From the NCBI GenBank assembly GCA_030428835.1, contig JAUIEP010000027.1, forward strand, positions 1-39,122: a stretch of DNA of 39,122 nt, written 5' to 3'. Source of the DNA: Gammaproteobacteria bacterium. Lineage in GTDB: Bacteria > Pseudomonadota > Gammaproteobacteria > Pseudomonadales > Halieaceae. The translations under genes were made by a program, and so were the position numbers. Positions 6,552 through 12,665 of the stretch are shown in pieces. Under the pieces are notes generated by a model, which did no database searches, was not told where the DNA came from, and saw only the letters and a program-made list of their open reading frames with translations. Positions within the stretch are counted from its first letter, which is position 1, and every line of letters starts with the position of its first letter.

Positions 6552-8465
6552 CTAATTCTCCAGGTACAGGGCCAGCGTCTGCTGCTCGTTGACCGTTAAC
6601 AGGCCGCGCTCGTCGAAGGACAGAAGCAGGTCCTTGACCGCCTGTGCATCCTCTTCACGTCCCAGTGCGGTGGCGAAGTGCAGTTTCATCAGCAATCCCC
6701 GCCGGTGCTCCGGCGCCAGGGTGAGAAAACGCTCGGTGTAGGCATAGGCGTAATCATAACGCCCGAGGGCGTTTTCCAGCACCGCTAAATTAGCGTAAAT
6801 GTTGGACTTGCCCTTGCGTACATTCGGGTCGTCCAGGTACAGCACGCGCATGCGGTCCGCCAGGCGCACGCGATCAAACTCGGGGCACTTGTTCGCCTGC
6901 AGCATGCGCACGAGCGTGAGCAGCGTGGTCACCGAGGACAGCGGGCGGCGCTCGTCGCGCGCGGCAAACCCGTCGATGACTTCCGGCGCCACCTCCTTGC
7001 GCGCCATGCAGGCCAGCGCGAGATCGCGCGCCTCGTAGTCCCCCAGACGCTCGGTGACGCTGTTCTCGTAGGCGCGCCGCGAATAGACCAGCGCGTGGTC
7101 GAGCTCGCCCACGGAGGCCAGTTCGGTGGCCATATCGATATTGGCCCGCGGCGACTTCGGGTGACCGTTGACGTGGTGCAACACCAGCAACGAGCGCTTC
7201 GACCAGACCTGCACCTGGGAGGCGGTGATAGCGGACATCACCGCGAGCACGATGACCAGCAGCAGCGTCAACGGCACCTGCGACTGCGGCACATACCGCA
7301 GCCATGTGCCGAGCAGCACCGCCACGCCGAGCGCGATGCCCACCGCGGGAAAATAATTGCGGTGCTCGAAGTACAGCTCCAGCGACAGTACGGTGGATTC
7401 CACCGAGTGGCCGACCAGGAAGATCGCGACTGCCAGTACCAGCCAGCGACCGAGCTGCCAGCGCAGCAACACGACGCCCGCGAGCACCACGAACGCCCAG
7501 CCGAGGGTGGCGTATAACGTGGTCACCGGCTCGCTGAACGACTTGGAGATCACCACGTCGTCGTGGTACAGACCCATGCGATCGACCTGCGGCCAGAACA
7601 ACTGGCCCACGTAGTCCCACACGATGCGGCTCTCCGACATCAGGCGCTCGGCGAGCGTGAAGGGCCGCCGCACCAGCCGCGCCGCGAGGGTGTCCCAGCC
7701 GAATACCAGGATGCCGAGCAACACCGCGGCGCCGCCCGCGATCAGGCCGTAGCTCGCATTGCGCAGCCAGGGAATCGTGGCGCCGTCGGGGCCGCGGCAG
7801 CGGAACCAGAGCACCTCGAGCAGCAGGATGACGGGAATCGTCACCACCGCGTTTTCCTTGGAGAACATACCGAGCAGGAAAAAGGCGAGCACGGCGAGCA
7901 GCCAGGCCCACTGCCCGCGCCGCCCGGCCAGCATCGACAGGCGACAGTAGACGTAGCTGAGCAGCGACAACAACATGAAGGTCGTCGCGAGCATGGCCAT
8001 GCGCTGCACGACGTACAGCACGCTGGACACCATGAGCGGGTGCAGCAGCCACAGGCCGCCGCAGATGATCGCCACGGCGCGATAACCGGGGATCCGCTGC
8101 TGCCGCAGCAGCAGCCAGAGCAGCCAGATCACCAGGCCGCCGTTGCAAGCGTGCAGCAGGATGTTGATCTTCTTGCCGCCACTGATGCCCTCGTCGAGGT
8201 ACATCTTCTCGAGCACGAAGGTGGCCACGGAGACGTAGCGACCGAGCAGGCCCGAGCGGTCGCCGAAGACATAGTCCAGCGCGAGTTCGGGCGAGTCCTT
8301 CACGTCCTTGATGACCAGCACGCTCGAGCGGTCGTCGAGCAACTCGGGACCGGTGATACCCGGCCAGTAGACCCACACACTGAAGACCAGCAACAACACC
8401 ACCGCGACCAGCGCCCGGGCGGTGGACCCAACGCCGCCGGATGTCACCGGCGCCGCGTCAGCCAT
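6552..8465 (-). CDS. TMTC-like GT-C membrane glycosyltransferase with TPR-like tail, copy 1
   Basis: The 637-residue protein has about ten hydrophobic segments up to residue 415, then a soluble helical C-terminal part with TPR-like character (RYDYAYAYTERFLTLAPEHR). An Asp pair in the first outer loop (LLDD, 44-45) is the usual GT-C catalytic position. Other landmarks are LLHPLMVSSVLYVVQRM (140-156), FSKEN (201-205), YHDD (300-303), VGHSVES (351-357), FEHRNY (366-371) and SPRAN (438-442). The HP...QRM and KEN motifs match the TMTC (DUF1736) group, whose animal members transfer O-mannose from dolichol-phosphate-mannose. It overlaps its paralog at 8458-10428 by eight bases. Transfer of a sugar to pilin at the periplasmic face is an inference; lipid or other surface targets are possible. 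Confidence 0.75.
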   Translation of the reverse strand: MADAAPVTSGGVGSTARALVAVVLLLVFSVWVYWPGITGPELLDDRSSVLVIKDVKDSPELALDYVFGDRSGLLGRYVSVATFVLEKMYLDEGISGGKKINILLHACNGGLVIWLLWLLLRQQRIPGYRAVAIICGGLWLLHPLMVSSVLYVVQRMAMLATTFMLLSLLSYVYCRLSMLAGRRGQWAWLLAVLAFFLLGMFSKENAVVTIPVILLLEVLWFRCRGPDGATIPWLRNASYGLIAGGAAVLLGILVFGWDTLAARLVRRPFTLAERLMSESRIVWDYVGQLFWPQVDRMGLYHDDVVISKSFSEPVTTLYATLGWAFVVLAGVVLLRWQLGRWLVLAVAIFLVGHSVESTVLSLELYFEHRNYFPAVGIALGVAVLLGTWLRYVPQSQVPLTLLLVIVLAVMSAITASQVQVWSKRSLLVLHHVNGHPKSPRANIDMATELASVGELDHALVYSRRAYENSVTERLGDYEARDLALACMARKEVAPEVIDGFAARDERRPLSSVTTLLTLVRMLQANKCPEFDRVRLADRMRVLYLDDPNVRKGKSNIYANLAVLENALGRYDYAYAYTERFLTLAPEHRRGLLMKLHFATALGREEDAQAVKDLLLSFDERGLLTVNEQQTLALYLEN

Positions 8466-10428
8466 TGTCGAACAGCCCGGCGATCACCGAGAGTTCCCGC
8501 CGCAACCGGTCCCTTTCCAGCCATATCCTGATGGCTTCATAGGTCTCGCCGAGGTCCTTGCCGCTGTGATACTGCGCGAGGTAGGAGGCGACCTGGCTGC
8601 TGTCTGGGTAGGCGTCTCGCGCGCGCTCGAACGCGGCGAGCAGTTCCCCGTCCACATCGCGACCCAGGCTGTGCACCATGCGGTAGTAGTGCGCGAGCAG
8701 GTCCATGCGCCAGGGAAAGCGCCGCACCAGCAGTTCGAGCATCGCCTCCAGGCGCGCCTTCTCCGCCGCGCTGCCGCGTGCGCCCACGAAGCCGACCAGC
8801 GCGCCGATCGCGGTGCTGTCGGACGACTGCAACAGGCGGCTCTGCGCGAGTTCCTCCATGACGCCCAGCCAGTCGTTCTCCTCCGCCAGCCGCGGAAAGA
8901 ACAGGGTATCGACCTGGTACAGCATGACGGGCGCGGCGAAGTCGCGCGGGTCCAGCAGGTGCATGCGCTCGAAGTGCGTCCGCGTATTGACCGCGAGTGC
9001 CGCCTCCTCGTCCGCATCCAGACCCATCTCCCGCGCCTGCTGGAACTGCTTGAACAGCGCATTGCCGTAGAAAAAGTTGGCCCGCGGCGACTGCGGGTGG
9101 TTGACCGCGTTGAAGCGCGCGAGGGTGAACTCGTCGCGCCAGATACTGGTGCGCACGGCGAGCAGCGCGACGAACACGGCGACCACCACGGCGCAGGCGA
9201 TGCCCACCTTGAGACCCGCCACCCGGTTCGCTCCCTGCACCAGCAGCACCGCCAGCAACAGCAGCACCGACACCCCCGGCAGGTAGTTGCGGTGTTCGAA
9301 GGCAATCTGCAGGGGCAGGATGGAAGACTCCATGCTGTGGCCCACGAGGAAGAAACACAGCGCGAACAACAGCAGCGGGTAGCGGTGGCGCAGGGCCACG
9401 GCGAGGACGATGACCGCAAGCCACAGCCCGATGGCCAGCACCGTGGTGAACGGCTGGAACAGACCCGCCGACAGTTCGATATCGTCGTGAAAGAAACCCA
9501 TTTGCAGGATGTTCGGCACGGCGAGCCAACTGGCGTAGGACCACAACACCCGGAACTGGGTGAGCACGCGCTCCTCGAAGCTGAACTCGCGCCCGCGGAA
9601 GCGGTAGGTGAAGCTGTCGTAATCCAGCAGCAGCCAGCCGGCGAGCACGACCAGCGGCAGCAGGAACACCACCCAGGCGGCCAGTGCGAGGCGCCGGTTG
9701 CGGCCCCCGGCCCAGGCGCCGTTGAAGAGGCAGGCTTCCACGGCGAGCAACAGCCACGGCAGCAGCGCGCCGTTTTCCTTGGACAGCACGCCCAGCAGCC
9801 CGAGTACCGCCAACCACAGTCCCGCCGCCAGTACATCGCCCGCGGCGGCGCCGCGCTCCGCCCAGCGCAGCCGGTAGTGGAGGAAGACGACCAGCCCCGC
9901 CAGCGTGAACAGGGCCGACAGCTGCGCCATGCGCTGCACGGCGTACAGCACCGTGGAGACGTGCATGGGGTGCAGCAGCCACAGCGCGGCGGCGGTCAGC
10001 GCGGCGATACGCCTGTGGCGCGCGTCCAGCGGGAGTCCCGCCAGCAACGGCGCGCGCAATACGGCCAGGCTGAACAGGTAGATGAGATAGCCGAGCCCCA
10101 GGTGAATCAGCAGGTTGGTGAGTTTGAGTCCCAGCGGCGTGAAGCGCCCCTCGATGACATGGTTCACCGCGAAACTGAGCATGGCCACGGGGCGAAACAG
10201 CGCACCCGCGTCGGAACTCAGCGCGGCCTGGCGCCAGTGGTCGAAAGTCCGACCGTCGATCTTGAGCAGGTTGTTCTCGGTGACGTTGGGCAGGTCGTCG
10301 AAGAAGAGCGGGCCGCCCAGCGCCACGCCGTAGGCCAGAACGCAGAAAAAACCCGCCAGCAGCAGCGCCGGCAGCGTCTCGCGAACACGCGCGGAAGAAC
10401 CCCACATAGCAGAATCGTTATTGTTCAT
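8458..10428 (-). CDS. TMTC-like GT-C membrane glycosyltransferase with helical tail, copy 2
   Basis: The 656-residue protein is a diverged paralog of its neighbour. It has the Asp pair at the same place (FFDD, 44-45), the TMTC-like segment RPVAMLSFAVNHVIEG (79-94), LLHPMHVSTVLYAVQRM (151-167), LSKEN (215-219), FFHDD (312-316), VGHSMES (362-368), FEHRNY (377-382) and the NHPQSPRAN block that opens the soluble C-terminal domain. About ten to eleven membrane helices precede that domain. It is the first gene of the operon. The start at 10428 has only a weak GGGG ribosome site, and the terminator of pilin copy 2 lies 35 bases upstream, so expression may come from read-through or an unseen promoter. 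Two paralogs could mean two acceptor sites or sequential sugars. Confidence 0.75.
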   Translation of the reverse strand: MNNNDSAMWGSSARVRETLPALLLAGFFCVLAYGVALGGPLFFDDLPNVTENNLLKIDGRTFDHWRQAALSSDAGALFRPVAMLSFAVNHVIEGRFTPLGLKLTNLLIHLGLGYLIYLFSLAVLRAPLLAGLPLDARHRRIAALTAAALWLLHPMHVSTVLYAVQRMAQLSALFTLAGLVVFLHYRLRWAERGAAAGDVLAAGLWLAVLGLLGVLSKENGALLPWLLLAVEACLFNGAWAGGRNRRLALAAWVVFLLPLVVLAGWLLLDYDSFTYRFRGREFSFEERVLTQFRVLWSYASWLAVPNILQMGFFHDDIELSAGLFQPFTTVLAIGLWLAVIVLAVALRHRYPLLLFALCFFLVGHSMESSILPLQIAFEHRNYLPGVSVLLLLAVLLVQGANRVAGLKVGIACAVVVAVFVALLAVRTSIWRDEFTLARFNAVNHPQSPRANFFYGNALFKQFQQAREMGLDADEEAALAVNTRTHFERMHLLDPRDFAAPVMLYQVDTLFFPRLAEENDWLGVMEELAQSRLLQSSDSTAIGALVGFVGARGSAAEKARLEAMLELLVRRFPWRMDLLAHYYRMVHSLGRDVDGELLAAFERARDAYPDSSQVASYLAQYHSGKDLGETYEAIRIWLERDRLRRELSVIAGLFDNG

Positions 10429-10461
10429 GTCCCCGCGAACACTATACCCCGTACGCGAGGC

Positions 10462-10491
10462 AATAAAAAAGCCCGGCCGAGGCCGGGCTTT
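10462..10491 (-). terminator. Rho-independent terminator of the second pilin gene
   Basis: The stem GCCCGGCC (10471-10478) with GGCCGGGC (10481-10488), extended by A-T pairs, is followed on the minus strand by TTTTTTATTG. It is nearly the same stem as the terminator at 4874-4905. It separates the pilin from the glycosyltransferase operon, allowing high pilin mRNA with limited read-through. Confidence 0.88.
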
Positions 10492-10519
10492 GCAGTATCA
10501 CCGAATGGTGAAGACAGTA

Positions 10520-11011
10520 TTAGCCGCGACAGTTGGCCGGCAGGTACTTGGTGGAAATCGCAGTACCGCTTGCGCCGTCACCCGGGATGCAATCCCAGTC
10601 CATGGTGCCGTCGGGGTTGGTAGAACCCGACAGAGAGAACGCTGCCGTGGAGCTGTCGTCCGCAGTACCACCTTCCCACACGCTGGTGTGAACGTTGGCA
10701 GTGATGTAGACAACTTCGCCAACGGCGGGGTTGTTCACGCTGATGCTGCTGATGATTTCGCTGGACGGACGAGTCGCCGTGTTCAGGCCGAACGCTGTAG
10801 ACGCAGTGGGGTAGTTGCCATTGGCAGCCACGTACTCTGCGACAGTCGTCTTACCTTCGGCCAGGGCGGCCAGCGGCTCAGACATCTTTGAACGTACGAT
10901 GTAGTCCTGGTATGCAGGCAGCGCGATGGCGGCCAGGATACCGACGATCGCGATAACGATCATCAGTTCGATGAGGGTGAAACCCTGTTGTGCTTTTTGT
11001 TGCATTTTCAT
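10520..11011 (-). CDS. pilA: Type IV pilin, copy 2 (likely major pilin)
   Basis: The 163-residue prepilin has leader [10 protein letters not shown], then [18 protein letters not shown] with Glu5, and C-terminal Cys residues in MDWDC and PANCRG. ATG at 11011 is supported by GGAGGAAG six bases upstream. Codons are strongly biased to those of highly expressed genes (GGT, CGT, ACT, TCT, GTT, GAA), unlike the GC-ending codons of neighbours and of copy 1, so this is likely the major fibre subunit. A sigma-54 promoter (11091-11105), an upstream palindrome (11240-11256) and a strong terminator make it a single-gene unit. Its middle region is rich in Ser and Thr, which offers possible O-glycosylation positions. 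The name pilA is by family and context. Confidence 0.93.
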   Translation of the reverse strand: MKMQQKAQQGFTLIELMIVIAIVGILAAIALPAYQDYIVRSKMSEPLAALAEGKTTVAEYVAANGNYPTASTAFGLNTATRPSSEIISSISVNNPAVGEVVYITANVHTSVWEGGTADDSSTAAFSLSGSTNPDGTMDWDCIPGDGASGTAISTKYLPANCRG

Positions 11012-11090
11012 TGGTACTTCCTCCGCTAAGTTAAAGTTTGCGACGGAGAAACGGGTTCCACCGGCGCAAGACCTTGCGGGGGATTACACT

Positions 11091-11105
11091 GCAGGGAGCG
11101 TGCCA
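11091..11105 (-). promoter_or_regulatory. Sigma-54 promoter of pilin copy 2
   Basis: On the minus strand TGGCACGCTCCCTGC has a perfect -24 TGGCAC and the GG-N10-GC spacing; the -12 box is CTGC in place of TTGC. Transcription would start near 11079, giving a leader of about 68 bases, much like that of copy 1. Confidence 0.72.
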
Positions 11106-11239
11106 AAAACGCGTGAGCACGTGTCCGGAATTTTGTTTTCACTTATATTTCAGGCAGTTATAAATTCCGGATTGTCAGCTTTAGTGAAAGGGTTCACAAA
11201 TGCCCGACGCCGCCGCCGAAGCGCATCGCGTCACTCGAC

Positions 11240-11256
11240 CTGACATTTTTTGTCAG
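11240..11256. promoter_or_regulatory. Upstream activator palindrome, pilin copy 2
   Basis: CTGACA-TTTTT-TGTCAG, a perfect inverted repeat 135 bases upstream of the sigma-54 promoter. It differs from the palindrome at 5647-5663 by one base in the A/T spacer. It is a candidate PilR binding site and could also serve the divergent HAMP-pilin-pilB genes. Confidence 0.6.
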
Positions 11257-11494
11257 AGGTTGCGCAATCCTGCCACTGGTGCGCGCATTGCGACCCAATT
11301 TGTCACCTGCACCCCCGATGCCGGGCAAGTGAACCCTTCCGTTTGAGGTCGAAGGACGGTTTGAGGCTTAAATACCAGTATAAAAGTAAAAAGGTGACTT
11401 ATTGCCTACTCCTGACATCTCGTCTTGATAGGGGCGTAAAAACTGGTTTAGTCTGGTTGTATAAAAGAACCACAAAACAAGATCGGGACGGGGC

Positions 11495-11998
11495 ATGGAC
11501 AATCGACGTAAAACGATAGTCGTTAACAAGAAGTTCCAGTATCAGTATTCACTGCTGATCGCCGCACTGGCGGTGCTGCTGGTCAACGGCTACTTTATCG
11601 TGCGCCTGCTCGTACCTGCGGGTGACCCCCTCAACCTTACGCCGACGAACGCGCTCGCACTGGGCACGGTCGAACTGGTTCTCATCGGCAGCATCTGGTA
11701 TGCGAGCCTGCGCGCGAGCCATCGGATAGCCGGCCCGGTATACGTCTTCTCCAGGGAGTTCGGCAAGCTGGGCAACGGCGACCTCACCGCGCGCATCAAC
11801 CTGCGCGACAGGGACATGTTCAAACCCGAGGCCGAACAGATCAATCGCAGTCTCGCGGCCCTCAGCACGCGCATCGTCGCCGCCAAGGGGCTGTGCCAGC
11901 AGTTGCAACAGACGCACACACAGGGCGGCGATGTCGGCCCGCTGATCGAGAAACTGTCCAGCGAGCTGTCCGGTTTCACGCTCGGGGAAGAAGAATAG
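11495..11998 (+). CDS. Small two-helix membrane protein with HAMP-like domain
   Basis: The 167-residue protein has two membrane helices (about 18-40 and 53-71) with a very short outer loop, then a HAMP-like region (about 72-125, including RIAGPVYVFSREFGKLGNGDL and an Asn-Arg-Ser-Leu heptad segment). It ends in an acidic tail (GEEE). It has no kinase, cyclase or methyl-accepting output domain. HAMP domains relay signals across membranes, so this stub might sense membrane or pilus state and pass it to a partner, but its function is unknown. It is followed 59 bases later by a pilin gene and then pilB, so a role linked to pili is likely. ATG at 11495 has a G-rich ribosome site (GGGACGGGGC). Confidence 0.65.
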   Translation: MDNRRKTIVVNKKFQYQYSLLIAALAVLLVNGYFIVRLLVPAGDPLNLTPTNALALGTVELVLIGSIWYASLRASHRIAGPVYVFSREFGKLGNGDLTARINLRDRDMFKPEAEQINRSLAALSTRIVAAKGLCQQLQQTHTQGGDVGPLIEKLSSELSGFTLGEEE

Positions 11999-12057
11999 AG
12001 TCGGATTACGAGGCGGTCGCACGCCGCCACCGTTACCCGCAAGCTATGGGAAATGAC

Positions 12058-12507
12058 ATGCAGCGCAGCCAGGGTTTTACCATCATCGAGCTAATGGCCG
12101 TGGTCTCCATTATCAGCATCCTGGCCGTCGTCGCGCTCGCCGTTTACAACGACTACACCATCCGCAGCAAGGTGTCGGAAGGCCTCAGCTTCGCAGGCGA
12201 GGCGAAGACATCCGTCAGCGAGTACTACTACAACATCGGGAGGATGCCGACGAACAATACTCAGGCCGGTCTCGTCCCCCCCACCGATTACGACCAGTTC
12301 GACTTCATACAGAAGCTGGAGATACGTACGGCCCCGGTGGACGGCTCCATCGCGATTACATTCGACCTCGTGGGGACGGGGGCGGACGGCAAGGAGTTGT
12401 GGCTGGTGCCGTCCACGCAGGGTGGCGTCGTGTACTGGGACTGCTATCCCCCGGAGGACAACGGTATCGCGCCCAACCAGGTCCCCCCCAACTGCCGCGG
12501 CGGCTGA
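12058..12507 (+). CDS. Type IV pilin-like protein, third and divergent copy
   Basis: The 149-residue prepilin has leader MQRSQG, then FTIIELMAVVSIISILAVVALAVYNDYTIRSKVSEG, carrying Glu5, and two C-terminal Cys (VYWDCYPPEDN and PPNCRGG). The C-terminal NCRG resembles both minus-strand pilins, but the middle is clearly different and the WEGG and GSTNPDGT segments are absent. An alternative ATG at 12046 would give a 10-residue leader; the one at 12058 follows GGGAAATG and gives a common short leader. It may be a minor or alternative subunit. It sits between the HAMP protein and pilB, where pilA lies next to pilB in many relatives. Confidence 0.85.
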   Translation: MQRSQGFTIIELMAVVSIISILAVVALAVYNDYTIRSKVSEGLSFAGEAKTSVSEYYYNIGRMPTNNTQAGLVPPTDYDQFDFIQKLEIRTAPVDGSIAITFDLVGTGADGKELWLVPSTQGGVVYWDCYPPEDNGIAPNQVPPNCRGG

Positions 12508-12526
12508 GCCCGCGGGCGAAACCGGG

Positions 12527-12587
12527 CAAATTTGTATAATTTGACCTGAATCGGCTACTGCCCAGGTGTGATATCGGTGGTTATAAT
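12527..12587 (+). promoter_or_regulatory. Possible pilB promoter region
   Basis: Two perfect TATAAT boxes lie at 12535-12540 and 12582-12587. The first sits inside the dyad CAAATT-TGTAT-AATTTG (12527-12543). Neither has a good -35 hexamer at the right distance, so the actual start is uncertain. Confidence 0.3.
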
Positions 12588-12665
12588 CTTTCTCCTAACC
12601 AAAACAACAGGTTACGGGTGCTTGCACCTGACCGCCTGTTTACGGGACAGCGGAGTCCACCCCGA

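Larger units (their letters stand above)
11012..11494. other. Divergent regulatory region between pilin copy 2 and the HAMP gene
   Basis: No gene is visible. The left part holds the pilin leader, sigma-54 promoter and activator palindrome. An AT-rich tract lies at about 11128-11172, with an extra TGTCAG half-site at 11173-11178 and a GTGAA-AGGG-TTCAC dyad at 11184-11197. The right part (11360-11494) is also AT-rich with TATAAA-like boxes and presumably holds the promoter of the plus-strand HAMP gene; I could not settle on a clear -35/-10 pair. Confidence 0.5.

Noticed and set aside
8422-10623. Plus-strand open frame of 733 codons opposite the membrane glycosyltransferase gene
   Set aside because: Its sequence is dominated by Gln, His, Arg and Glu, the reverse complement of a hydrophobic membrane protein. 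The minus-strand frame has conserved motifs and membrane helices.
11360-11494. Cyclic di-GMP riboswitch in the leader of the HAMP gene
   Set aside because: Riboswitches of this type occur near pilus genes, but the conserved GEMM core sequences are not found in this AT-rich leader.
10429-12057. tRNA gene next to the pilin, as in some Pseudomonas strains
   Set aside because: No cloverleaf, T-loop GTTCRANNC or CCA end was found in the intergenic sequence near any pilin.
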